Assembly (NCBI GenBank): GCA_964467165.1
Contig: CAYXOL010000008.1
Coordinates: 52,565-116,564, forward strand
DNA from: Clostridium_AD sp964467165
GTDB taxonomy: Bacteria; Bacillota; Clostridia; Clostridiales; Clostridiaceae
Reading direction: 5' to 3'
DNA length: 64,000 bases
In this document: positions 26,708-35,062 of the stretch, one piece after another
How the letters are laid out: every line of letters starts with the position of its first letter
Position numbering within the stretch: position 1 is the first letter of the stretch
Program-made: the position numbers and the translations under genes
Notes under the pieces: generated by a model
Databases searched by the model: none
What the model saw: only the letters and a program-made list of their open reading frames with translations
Told to the model about the DNA's origin: nothing

Positions 26708-27616
26708 CTATAAAAATAATATTACAATAGGTATTGTTATTACAGAAACTATTGTAGTTATAAATACACACTGTGATGCAAGCAAACTATCACCGCCGTA
26801 TTTTTCAGCAATTATTGCAGTTGAAACCGCTGCGGGCATTGCTTGTAATATAACACATATGTTTAATAATAATTCATCCACTTTAAAGAATTTTAAAACC
26901 ATATAAATAATCATCGGCACTATTAAAAGTCTTACCACCGTAGCATAGTATATAGAAATATCAGAAAAAATATCCTTAAATTTCATTTCTGCTAGCATTG
27001 AGCCAATAATTATCATAGAGATTGGTGTTGTGGTAGATCCCACTAGTTTTAGTGAAGTCTCAATGGGAAGTGGTAATCTTATTGAAAACACGAATAAAAT
27101 AATGCCAATAAATACGGCTATTAGCGCTGGATTTGCCGCCGCTTTTCTCATGGACTTAAAATCTTTTTCTCCTGTGTACAGCATAACACCAACAGTCCAA
27201 ACCAAAATATTAAAAGGAATATTGAATATGGCAGCATAAAAAACACCTACTCCTCCATAAATACTTTCAAGAACTGGATAACCCATAAAACCAACATTAC
27301 AAAAAATTGTTATAAACCTAAAAACCTGTTGTTTATTAGTTGGAAACTTAAAGAAAAGCAACTTACTAATAAATATTAAACTTATGTGTATTAAAAAAGA
27401 ATAGATTAAAATCTTTTGTGCATTGCTAACCATGGTGGCTTCATATTTAATATTAAATGATGTAACTATCATAAAAGGCAATGTTATATTTAGCAACAAT
27501 TCTGACAGACCTTTATCAACTGTAATATTAAGAAACTTCTTTTTTTTAGCATAAAAACCTACCATCATAATAATAAATAATACCATAACTTGATTAACTA
27601 ACTGACTATTTCCCAT
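26708..27616 (-). CDS. AEC family (auxin-efflux-carrier type) transporter
   Basis: The 302-residue membrane protein has about ten hydrophobic segments in two halves. Typical family points are VMVLFIIMMVGFYAKKK at the start, ITIFCNVGFMGYPVLESIYG and the C-terminal MPAAVSTAIIAEKYGGD. Bacterial members transport organic acids such as malate. The substrate here is not known. AAGGAG precedes the ATG. It is probably transcribed with the flavin reductase gene, 59 bases downstream. Confidence 0.9.
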   Translation of the reverse strand: MGNSQLVNQVMVLFIIMMVGFYAKKKKFLNITVDKGLSELLLNITLPFMIVTSFNIKYEATMVSNAQKILIYSFLIHISLIFISKLLFFKFPTNKQQVFRFITIFCNVGFMGYPVLESIYGGVGVFYAAIFNIPFNILVWTVGVMLYTGEKDFKSMRKAAANPALIAVFIGIILFVFSIRLPLPIETSLKLVGSTTTPISMIIIGSMLAEMKFKDIFSDISIYYATVVRLLIVPMIIYMVLKFFKVDELLLNICVILQAMPAAVSTAIIAEKYGGDSLLASQCVFITTIVSVITIPIVILFL

Positions 27617-27696
27617 TTTTGTTCTCCTTAATTCAAAACATTGTAGTATCTTAATATTAACATTAATTGGGTACAGCTAACAACTATCAAAATTAA

Positions 27697-28470
27697 TTAT
27701 AATAATGACATATGCTCCATTTTTCTATTCTTAAAATACACAGGTTTCAAGTTACATATGTCACATATCCTACTGGCTACCATAAAATTGCTACCAATAT
27801 CTTCAGCATGATGAGCATCAGAACCTATAGTAACGTAGTTACCACCTATTTGCTTGTATGCATTATAAATATAGATTAAATTATTATAGGCTTCTACATT
27901 GCCAAGTCTTCTAGTATTAATCTCCATTACCTTATCATTATGCACTATAGCTTTAAGCACCGCATCTATATATCCCTTAAATTCATGGTAATGTATTTCA
28001 TTATCGGGATATGTAGAATATCTGGATATATAATCAATATGGCCTAGACTATCAATAAAATCATACCGTTTAACAGAGTCCACCATACTTGAAAAATACT
28101 CTTCAAAGGCTTCTTTTTTAGTTTTACCTTCATAGGTTTTCGGATTATAAATGTCTGATCCTTTAGCCACATGTATAGAACCAATTACATAGTCAAAAGG
28201 ATATTTATTTATTATCTCCCTGTTTTCCTCCAAACAAATATCTTGCATGCCAATTTCAATGCCAAGCATAAACTCATTACCCCTATATTTCTCATATTCA
28301 TTAAAATATTTATTTATATCAAATGTAAAATCTGTTCCTGTTGGAAACTTCAAATCTAAATGCTCTGTAATAGTCATTCCTAAACCCATCTTTGAGGCAT
28401 GATTTAGCGCATTATCAAGCTTCATTTCGGAGTCCGCAGAAAATTCTGTGTGTATGTGTGAATCAACCAT
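27697..28470 (-). CDS. PHP-domain phosphatase, HisK-like
   Basis: The 257-residue protein begins VDSHIHTEFSADSEMKL, the PHP metal-binding HxH motif, followed by MTITEHLDL, a GSIHVAKG segment and TIGSDAHHAEDIG near the end. These fit histidinol-phosphatase of the PHP type. No other his genes are present, so a different phosphoester is possible. The ATG follows GGAGGATG. Confidence 0.85.
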   Translation of the reverse strand: MVDSHIHTEFSADSEMKLDNALNHASKMGLGMTITEHLDLKFPTGTDFTFDINKYFNEYEKYRGNEFMLGIEIGMQDICLEENREIINKYPFDYVIGSIHVAKGSDIYNPKTYEGKTKKEAFEEYFSSMVDSVKRYDFIDSLGHIDYISRYSTYPDNEIHYHEFKGYIDAVLKAIVHNDKVMEINTRRLGNVEAYNNLIYIYNAYKQIGGNYVTIGSDAHHAEDIGSNFMVASRICDICNLKPVYFKNRKMEHMSLL

Positions 28471-28616
28471 AAGTCATCCTCCTTATACTTATCTTTCTTT
28501 TCTTTACTAGCATAATGCTACTTCTCTATTTTCGGTGATATTTTTGTGAGAATAGTATTGCATTTTATGTCTTTAGTTTAATCAACTATTATTGTAACAC
28601 ACTCCCCTTAAATAGC

Positions 28617-28664
28617 AAAAGTCACAATCATATGCAAATATTTTTGCATATGATTGTGACTTTT
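28617..28664. terminator. Very long terminator-type hairpin
   Basis: AAAAGTCACAATCATATGCAAA pairs perfectly over 22 bases with its complement (28643-28664) around a 4-base loop. It ends the transcript of the small secreted protein gene and separates it from the PHP gene. Both sides are A/T-flanked. Confidence 0.85.
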
Positions 28665-28675
28665 ACAAATTAATA

Positions 28676-29074
28676 TTAAAGAACTATATGGTTTGTATTC
28701 AGTATATCTCCACCCCCAGATATTGTGACAGGATATGTGCCAGCAATAGTATCATTGCCAACAATCCAATTAAATGTAGTAACTCCTATTCTGTCTGTAG
28801 TACGCCATTGAATAACTGAAACTATTTTATTTTTTAAATTATATGAAGTCTTTATATTGTATAGTGTATTAGGTATTCCTTGTATCGTTATAACACCGGT
28901 TCCTCCATGCTTAACAGCGGATACAGCATTTATAATTTTCAATTGACTTAGAACTATTATTGGTTGTTCTTGTGACATATTCACAGCTTTTACCGTGGAT
29001 ATTGCTAGTATGGTACTATTGTATCCAATGATACACATAACTAAAAATAAAATGCTTGCTACCTTAATTTTCAT
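28676..29074 (-). CDS. Small secreted protein with Ig-like C-terminal region
   Basis: I do not recognise this 132-residue protein. It has a signal peptide (residues 1-25, KIKVASILFLVMCIIGYNS then ILA) with a likely cleavage site after it. The mature part looks all-beta. The TTFNWIVGNDTIAGTYPVTISGGG pattern, spread over the last 35 residues, resembles Ig-like modules seen in clostridial surface and MBL-fold extracellular proteins. AGAGGTG precedes the ATG. It forms a single-gene unit with its own terminator. Its role is unknown. Confidence 0.75.
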   Translation of the reverse strand: MKIKVASILFLVMCIIGYNSTILAISTVKAVNMSQEQPIIVLSQLKIINAVSAVKHGGTGVITIQGIPNTLYNIKTSYNLKNKIVSVIQWRTTDRIGVTTFNWIVGNDTIAGTYPVTISGGGDILNTNHIVL

Positions 29075-29199
29075 AAAATCACCTCTTCTTATATATTGTA
29101 CCCAGCTTTATAAATAATATTAGCTGCCGCATTTAGACCTTCTCCTATACATATATCTTACATATAAAATAGCATCCTTTTATATTATTCAATATATTC

Positions 29200-29228
29200 T
29201 TGACAAAATATGCAATAAGGCTTATTCT
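29200..29228 (+). promoter_or_regulatory. iorAB promoter
   Basis: TTGACA (29200-29205), a 17-base spacer and TATTCT (29223-29228) give a strong sigma-A promoter about 100 bases before the iorA start. Confidence 0.75.
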
Positions 29229-29338
29229 AATTTCATAATAATCATTGTTAAATCATAACAATTTTATATGATTGAATTTTGCGAAAATATGTTTTCAATA
29301 TTTGTAACAAATAAAAATAATATGAATGGGGTGTTATT

Positions 29339-31153
29339 TTGAATAACAAAAAAATTCTAACAGGCAATGAAGCTATAAGCAGAGGTTTCTGGGAAGGTGG
29401 AGGAATGATTGCTTCTAGTTATCCTGGTTCACCTACCGTGCAAATCTTGGATTCTTTAAAACAATATGAAGAGATTTATAGCGACTGGGGAACAAACGAA
29501 AAAGTGGCAATGGAAATTGCCATGGGCGGAAGTATTGCAGGTGCACGATCTATGGTTTCTATGAAGCACGTAGGGGTAAATATTGCAAGTGATCCCTTTA
29601 TGACTTTTACACAAACAAAAATAAAGGGTGGACTATTGCTGGTGGTAGGTGATGACCCGGGACTTTCGAGTTCACAAAATGAACAAGATAGCAGATTTTG
29701 GGGTAAATTTGCTAATATCCCCATTTTAGATCCAAGCAGTCCTCAAGAAGCAAAGGATTTTGCAATACAAGGTTTAAAACTTAGTGAAGAATTCCATACA
29801 CCTGTTCTTATAAGAATGATGAGTAGATTATGCCATTGTAGATCATCGGTAGAATTAGGTGTTCGAGAAGAAATTGTCCCTGGGGGATTTGTGCCAGAAC
29901 AAGGACGCTATAGCATGCTTCCACCCTACTCCAATGCACAACAGTATTTCATGAAAGAAAGAATAGAAAAACTTCAAACTTTCAATGAGAATTACGAATA
30001 TAATTATTTAGAAGAAGAAAAGGGCAATGATTTCTTAATCATTACTTCAGGGCTTGTATATGAATCTTTAAAGGAATTAGAATTAAAAAATATAAGCATA
30101 CTTAAATTAGGTATGATTTGGCCTCTTCCTATAGAAAAAATCACCAAGCTAAGTGGCGAGTATAAAAATATTATCGTTCTTGAGGAAATGTTGTCATTTA
30201 TTGAAGATGAGCTTAAAGTTAATGGAATTGTAGCAAAAGGTAAGGAATACTTTTCTTTTACTGGCGAGCTTACTATTGAAGATATAAAAATCGGTTTAAA
30301 AAAAGCAGGTATTTTGATATCCCATAAAGAGCTAGAGGTATCCAAAGAAGAACCATTAATTTCAAGAACGCCTATGTTATGTGCAGGATGCCCTCATAGA
30401 CCTATTTTCCATATATTAAAAGCAAATAATGCTACAGTTATAGGGGATATAGGTTGTTATTCCTTAGGAATACAGGAGCCTTTTGAAGTTCACAAGACCA
30501 ATATAAGTATGGGAGCATCACTTGGAATGGCTCTAGGAGTTGCTACTGTTCATTCAATGATAAATAAACAAAAACCAATAGTAGCTACAATTGGAGACGG
30601 AACATTTTTTCATTCTGGAATGACAGGATTTATACAACTTGCAAAAACTACAGAGAATATAACAGTTATAGTAATGGATAATAGGACGACTGCCATGACC
30701 GGTGGTCAAAATACACCAACTACAGGAGAATATTTTAAAGAAGAACTTGCCTATCATGCCAGTATACCTGATATTTTAAAATCTTTTGGAATATTGGATA
30801 TAACAATTACAGATCAATTTAAATATAAGGAAACAAAAGAAATTATTAACAATGCAATGAAAAGACTTGGTCTTTCCGTTGTTGTAACAACTCGCCCCTG
30901 CGCATTAAATTTCAAAGTTAAAAGTCCTCATTTTTATGTAGATGAAGATATATGTATTAGTTGTAGAAATTGTATACGTACCAACTGTCCACCAATCTCT
31001 ATGAAAATGTATCCTGGGAAGGAAAAGAAAAATTCTTATATAAACCCAGACATGTGTGTTGGTTGCTCAGTGTGTTCTCAAGTTTGCCCCGTGGGTGCAA
31101 TCAAATGCAGTAGTGAAATCCATACTGAAGCAAAGCAAGAAGGAGTGAATTAA
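29339..31153 (+). CDS. iorA: Indolepyruvate:ferredoxin oxidoreductase, alpha subunit
   Basis: The 604-residue subunit oxidatively decarboxylates arylpyruvates to acyl-CoAs with ferredoxin as acceptor. The pyrimidine-binding domain is at the N-terminus (GNEAISRGFWEGGG; SSYPGSPT). The TPP-binding domain shows GDIGCYSLG and GDGTFFHSGMTG. Two ferredoxin-type clusters lie at the end: CISCRNCIRTNCPP and CVGCSVCSQVCPVGAIKC. The start is a TTG with GGGGTG upstream. The gene is intact and followed directly by iorB. This supports amino-acid fermentation in an anaerobe. Confidence 0.96.
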   Translation: MNNKKILTGNEAISRGFWEGGGMIASSYPGSPTVQILDSLKQYEEIYSDWGTNEKVAMEIAMGGSIAGARSMVSMKHVGVNIASDPFMTFTQTKIKGGLLLVVGDDPGLSSSQNEQDSRFWGKFANIPILDPSSPQEAKDFAIQGLKLSEEFHTPVLIRMMSRLCHCRSSVELGVREEIVPGGFVPEQGRYSMLPPYSNAQQYFMKERIEKLQTFNENYEYNYLEEEKGNDFLIITSGLVYESLKELELKNISILKLGMIWPLPIEKITKLSGEYKNIIVLEEMLSFIEDELKVNGIVAKGKEYFSFTGELTIEDIKIGLKKAGILISHKELEVSKEEPLISRTPMLCAGCPHRPIFHILKANNATVIGDIGCYSLGIQEPFEVHKTNISMGASLGMALGVATVHSMINKQKPIVATIGDGTFFHSGMTGFIQLAKTTENITVIVMDNRTTAMTGGQNTPTTGEYFKEELAYHASIPDILKSFGILDITITDQFKYKETKEIINNAMKRLGLSVVVTTRPCALNFKVKSPHFYVDEDICISCRNCIRTNCPPISMKMYPGKEKKNSYINPDMCVGCSVCSQVCPVGAIKCSSEIHTEAKQEGVN

Positions 31154-31154
31154 G

Positions 31155-31727
31155 ATGGGCGTTACAAATATTTATATGGCTGGAGTTGGTGGACAAGGTT
31201 TAGTGCTTACCACCGAAATAGTAGTAGAGGTTGCTTTCTTAGAAGGTTATGATGTAAAAAGCAATGATGTCATTGGACTATCACAAAGAGGTGGAAAAGT
31301 ATGGGGAAGCATACGATTTGGTGAAAAAGTACATTCTGCATTAATCCCTGAGGGTGAAGGGGATCTGCTCCTTGCAATGGAGGAGTTGGAAGGTTTAAGA
31401 TTGTCTACTTCTTTAAAAAAAGGCGGAAAAATTATCTTCAACGAAGAAATCATTTTTCCCAATAGAGTACTTATTGAAAAGGATGAATACCCAGAAAATA
31501 TAAGAGAAAAATTAGTAGATAAAGGATATGAGGTTATCTCTTTAAACGCAAAAGAAATAGCTAGAGACCTTGGCAATATTAAAACAGAAAATATTGTTCT
31601 TTTGGGTAGTTTGTCTAAATATTTGCCTTTTAAAGAAAGTACCTGGTTAAAAGTTATAGAAAATAAAGTTCCATCAAAAACTATTGAAGCTAATTTTTCT
31701 GCCTTTAAAGCTGGCAGACAATCATAA
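31155..31727 (+). CDS. iorB: Indolepyruvate:ferredoxin oxidoreductase, beta subunit
   Basis: The 190-residue gamma/beta-type subunit starts IYMAGVGGQGLVLTTEIV, and SQRGGKVWGSIRFGE follows. These are the standard features of the catalytic partner of IorA. It begins one base after the iorA stop with GAAGGAG, so the pair is made in a fixed ratio. Confidence 0.95.
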   Translation: MGVTNIYMAGVGGQGLVLTTEIVVEVAFLEGYDVKSNDVIGLSQRGGKVWGSIRFGEKVHSALIPEGEGDLLLAMEELEGLRLSTSLKKGGKIIFNEEIIFPNRVLIEKDEYPENIREKLVDKGYEVISLNAKEIARDLGNIKTENIVLLGSLSKYLPFKESTWLKVIENKVPSKTIEANFSAFKAGRQS

Positions 31728-31731
31728 AAAA

Positions 31732-31760
31732 ACAGGGAATTCTAAATTGGAATTCCCTGT
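31732..31760. terminator. Bidirectional terminator after iorB
   Basis: ACAGGGAATTC pairs with GAATTCCCTGT around a 7-base loop, flanked by A and T runs. It separates convergent iorB and the FG-GAP protein gene. Confidence 0.88.
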
Positions 31761-31818
31761 GTTTTTGATTTTATTGGAATAAACTTCCACCATAATAGAA
31801 AGTATAAAGTTGTATAAC

Positions 31819-32544
31819 CTATGCATTTGTTCCAAAAATAGCTACATTCTGATTATCCAAGACAAACATATTATCATTCCATTTTAGAGTATTCAAAATA
31901 TATCCTAATGAATCCGCATTATATCTTCCCGCTATTTTTTGATAAGCTAATAATTCATATACTCCATTGGAATCAAAGTCTACAGGATACAATCCGCTTA
32001 TCGGATTTACAAATCCATTAAGTGGATTTTTCAACTTTCCATTTTCGTAGTATATTTCATTTAAATAATCGGCTCCCTTATTGGAAATATCAATAAGGTA
32101 TTTTTTATTATTTTCCTTGCTTATAACTTCCACCTTATAGTTATCTTTATAAGTAACATCATATTGGTACTGTTCATTATACACATTAAAATCAAAGATT
32201 AAATGTGCTACATTTTGAATAAATGAATAAATGTAGTAGTACATTATTCCACCACTACCTCCAGTATTAATGCCTACCAATATATCGTTCACACCATCTC
32301 CCGTAAAATCCCCTAAAAATAATGTGGGATTATATCCAACATTTTCATCTATTTGTACACTAGTAAATCTACCAGTCATTCCGTCCTGTACTACAAGCGT
32401 AATATTCTGAGTAAATGGACTATCAGATGTCTTTATACCTGTTAAATATACATTATCAGGTATTCTATCACCATTCACGTCACCCCTTGCATAAGAAAGG
32501 ATTTCGGAATTTATCATATTAGCCATAAAATAATAATTATACAT
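31819..32544 (-). CDS. FG-GAP/VCBS-type repeat protein, no signal peptide
   Basis: The 241-residue protein carries three FG-GAP-like calcium loops: GDVNGDRIPDNVYL near residue 22, GDFTGDGVNDILVGI near 98 and VDFDSNGVYELLAYQ near 200. Between them is a beta-rich region. Such repeats usually form extracellular propellers, but here the N-terminus (MYNYYFMANMINSE) has no signal peptide. That would fit a mother-cell protein such as a spore coat component, which is only an inference. AAGGAG precedes the ATG. Confidence 0.7.
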   Translation of the reverse strand: MYNYYFMANMINSEILSYARGDVNGDRIPDNVYLTGIKTSDSPFTQNITLVVQDGMTGRFTSVQIDENVGYNPTLFLGDFTGDGVNDILVGINTGGSGGIMYYYIYSFIQNVAHLIFDFNVYNEQYQYDVTYKDNYKVEVISKENNKKYLIDISNKGADYLNEIYYENGKLKNPLNGFVNPISGLYPVDFDSNGVYELLAYQKIAGRYNADSLGYILNTLKWNDNMFVLDNQNVAIFGTNA

Positions 32545-32675
32545 AGCAACTCCTTTTCAATATAAGCATTGCATAATATACTACGATTTAAATTTAAACT
32601 TGTTACAAATTTTTTTTACTGAAATGTTGACATATTCTCCTGATTAATTATATTTTTTAAATTGTCGTATATAAA

Positions 32676-32706
32676 TTGATTCTACTGTAAACTACTAATA
32701 TATAAT
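32676..32706 (+). promoter_or_regulatory. Promoter of the SHOCT protein gene
   Basis: TTGATT (32676-32681), a 17-base spacer and TATATA (32699-32704) lie 20-50 bases before the ATG. A second candidate, TTGACA with an 18-base spacer and TATTTT, starts at 32627. Confidence 0.55.
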
Positions 32707-32726
32707 AATATTAAGGAGGTCAAAGT

Positions 32727-32990
32727 ATGAATGTATTAAAAATTATATTTGCAATGATAATTGTCTTTTTCAGCTTGAGCTTTTTTTTAATTGGTGGTTG
32801 GGGAATAATTGCTTTATTTTATATCATCGCATATTTAATTTTAGCATTAACAAAATTTGTTAATAGCAGTGCGAAAACAAATGATCTATCAAAGCAATTA
32901 GGTAAATTAAGTGATTTAGTAAGTCAAAAAGAAATAATTAGTAAAGATGAATTTGATAATATGAAAGCAGAATTAGGAATAACCAAATAA
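32727..32990 (+). CDS. Small membrane protein with SHOCT domain
   Basis: The 87-residue protein has two hydrophobic segments at about residues 3-22 and 26-45. A C-terminal SHOCT motif follows (LGKLSDLVSQKEIISKDEFD, continuing to NMKAELGI). SHOCT modules are short oligomerisation or tethering elements with no known enzyme activity. AAGGAGG precedes the ATG. It is a single-gene unit with its own promoter and terminator. Its role is unknown. Confidence 0.82.
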   Translation: MNVLKIIFAMIIVFFSLSFFLIGGWGIIALFYIIAYLILALTKFVNSSAKTNDLSKQLGKLSDLVSQKEIISKDEFDNMKAELGITK

Positions 32991-33033
32991 ATAATTAAGG
33001 GAACCCTATATAGGCTCCTTTAATTATTTATTT
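32985..33033. terminator. Terminator after the SHOCT gene
   Basis: AAATAAATAATTAA and TTAATTATTTATTT pair around a GC-containing inner stem (GGGA..CC with GG..TCC). It overlaps the last codons of the SHOCT gene. Confidence 0.8.
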
Positions 33034-33109
33034 AGTCCTTCAACTTGCCACTTGCCACGTGGGTGGCACCATTATATAATGGATAAGTAGCTAGAAGGAG
33101 ATGATTATA

Positions 33110-34033
33110 TTGGTTACTGATAATGAAAAAACTTTTACCAACAAAAAAATAGTGGCATTAATAGCAACTCTATGTTGCTTTTTATGGGGAAGCGCATACC
33201 CCGCAGTAAAAAATGGATATCTATTATTTCAAATTGAACCTGCAGATGTTTCTTCAAAACTTGTCTTTGCTGGATATAGGTTTGTTCTTGCTGGCATTAT
33301 TCTACTTACGGTTGCACATTTTTCTGGTAGAAAACTATTTGCCATTACAAAGGAAAATGTCTTCAAAATATTTATATTGGGCGTTACTCAGACAATGCTA
33401 CAATATATATTTTTCTATGTAGGGCTCTCAAATACTACTGGTGTAAAAGGTGCTATTATGAATTCTATGGGCACTTTTTTTAGTGTTATCCTTGCTCATT
33501 ACCTATATAAGAATGATAAACTAGGTGTAAAAAAAATAATAGGCTGCACTATTGGATTTTTAGGCGTAATGGCCGCAAATTTCAGCTTGGAATTATTCAA
33601 TTTTTCTTTTAATATGTTTGGTGAAGGGTTTATTGTAATTGCTGCTTTCATTTTTTCTGCTTCAGCTATCTATGGCAAGAAGCTTACCCAAAATATAGAT
33701 GTAATGCTGGTAACGGGATATAATCTTTTTATGGGAGGAATTCTTTTAGTATGCATAGGCCTAGCCTCTGGTGGAAGAGTAACTAACTTTACGCCTAGTT
33801 CCCTTGCATTATTAATCTATATGGCAATTTTATCAGCAGTAGCCTTTTCATTATGGTCATTACTGTTGAAATACAATAAGGTAGGAGTTGTCTCTATTTA
33901 TAATTTTTTAATCCCAATCTTTGGGGTTATGCTTTCCTCTATATTTTTAGGCGAAAACATCTTGGAAATTAAGAATATGATTGCCCTTGTATTAGTATGT
34001 TCAGGAATTTGGCTTGTAAATAAAGCTAACTAA
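33110..34033 (+). CDS. DMT superfamily (EamA) transporter
   Basis: The 307-residue membrane protein has ten hydrophobic segments in two EamA repeats. Family signs are LCCFLWGSAYPAVKNGY in the first helix, GAIMNSMGTFFSVILAHY in the first repeat and YNFLIPIFGVMLSSIFLGE in the second. These proteins export metabolites or amino acids; the substrate is not known. The TTG at 33110 is ten bases from GAAGGAG. The ATG at 33101 touches that site and is unlikely. Confidence 0.88.
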   Translation: MVTDNEKTFTNKKIVALIATLCCFLWGSAYPAVKNGYLLFQIEPADVSSKLVFAGYRFVLAGIILLTVAHFSGRKLFAITKENVFKIFILGVTQTMLQYIFFYVGLSNTTGVKGAIMNSMGTFFSVILAHYLYKNDKLGVKKIIGCTIGFLGVMAANFSLELFNFSFNMFGEGFIVIAAFIFSASAIYGKKLTQNIDVMLVTGYNLFMGGILLVCIGLASGGRVTNFTPSSLALLIYMAILSAVAFSLWSLLLKYNKVGVVSIYNFLIPIFGVMLSSIFLGENILEIKNMIALVLVCSGIWLVNKAN

Positions 34034-34119
34034 AAGATCATATTTATAAGACTCACTATGAGGTTTACTGATTTCATGGATTTTGCAACGCTAAAAGAAA
34101 ATATATTACCCATATTTTA

Positions 34120-34145
34120 AAGGAGTGTCATTACAGATACTCCTT
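34120..34145 (+). terminator. Terminator after the DMT transporter gene
   Basis: AAGGAGTGTC pairs with GATACTCCTT (one wobble) and is followed by ATTTTATTTTG. Confidence 0.8.
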
Positions 34146-34404
34146 ATTTTATTTTGATTTTATGTGTAATATACCATTATTTAGAAGATTTGAGAAGGTT
34201 AGCCTGAATACATATGATTATTAATGGCCTCTTCTAAACATTAGATAGTTTATGATATAATGAAATAACGGTTCCATATAATATTATTAATACCAATTGT
34301 TATGACTATTGTAAAACCTTTTAGTAGAAAGTTTTTACTTCGAAAAAATCATATTTTTAACAAATACTTTCATTACAAATAATAAAATATTAGGAGATGC
34401 TAAA
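34146..34404. other. Intergenic region before the YbaK-type gene
   Basis: The 371-base gap from 34034 starts with the terminator at 34120-34145. The remainder is AT-rich without a credible ORF. A TATAAT at 34256-34261 with a weak TTCTAA upstream may be the promoter for the next gene. Confidence 0.5.
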
Positions 34405-34896
34405 ATGTCAAACAATGAAGCTAGAGTATATGAAGTTTTAAAAGAATTACAGATTGATTTTGAAAAAAGAGAGCACCCAGCTGTATTCACTTGTGAAGAG
34501 GCGGAAGAGTTTACTTCTGATATGAGAGGTGTACATACTAAAAATTTATTCCTTAGAAATTACAAAGGAAACACTCATTATCTTGTTGTGACAAAGGATA
34601 GTAAAACCTTGAATATTAAAGAATTCGAAAAGAAAATAGGCGAAAAAAATATGAGTTTTGCTTCTAAAGAACGCTTAATGAAATATTTAGGTTTGACTCC
34701 AGGAGGCGTTAGCATATTTGGTCTAATCAATGATGAAACAAATTCTGTGAAGTTAATCTTGGATAAAAGCATTTTACAAAATGAGTATATCAATTCCCAC
34801 CCAAATGTTAATACTGCTACAGTAAATTTATCAGTTAATGATTTAAAAAAATTTATTAACTGGAGTGGAAATGAAGTTGAGTATTTAGAAATCTAA
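34405..34896 (+). CDS. YbaK/ProX-type aminoacyl-tRNA deacylase
   Basis: The 163-residue protein belongs to the YbaK/prolyl-tRNA editing family. It shows LQIDFEKREHPAVFTCEEA at the N-terminus, GVHTKNLFLRNYKGNTHYL, and the conserved glycine loop LTPGGVSIFGLIND. These stand-alone proteins remove alanine or cysteine from mischarged tRNA-Pro. It resembles the ProX/PrdX group found in amino-acid-fermenting clostridia. GGAG precedes the ATG. Confidence 0.87.
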   Translation: MSNNEARVYEVLKELQIDFEKREHPAVFTCEEAEEFTSDMRGVHTKNLFLRNYKGNTHYLVVTKDSKTLNIKEFEKKIGEKNMSFASKERLMKYLGLTPGGVSIFGLINDETNSVKLILDKSILQNEYINSHPNVNTATVNLSVNDLKKFINWSGNEVEYLEI

Positions 34897-34920
34897 TAAA
34901 ATATTTACGTAAGAGTAATT

Positions 34921-34942
34921 TACTAAATAATATTATTTAGTA
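34921..34942. repeat. 22-bp perfect palindrome
   Basis: TACTAAATAAT is followed directly by its exact complement ATTATTTAGTA. It lies between the YbaK-type gene and the following terminator. It has no loop and no known operator consensus. Confidence 0.8.
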
Positions 34943-34967
34943 GTATATAACCAATAAATATTTAAAC

Positions 34968-35013
34968 AAAAGCCCCTTATCGCATTTCATAAATTGCGAT
35001 AAGAGGCTTTTTT
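34968..35013. terminator. Bidirectional terminator between YbaK-type gene and sstT
   Basis: AAAAGCCCCTTATCGCA pairs with TGCGATAAGAGGCTTTT around a ten-base loop with one mismatch, followed by a T run. Confidence 0.9.
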
Positions 35014-35062
35014 AATTGTAATACAACATTGTCATTTGTCTTTGTTTATTCCTAACTACTTT

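Noticed and set aside
34921..34942. 22-bp palindrome as an operator
   Set aside because: It lies after a gene in a convergent intergenic region, so an operator role is unlikely; kept only as a repeat.
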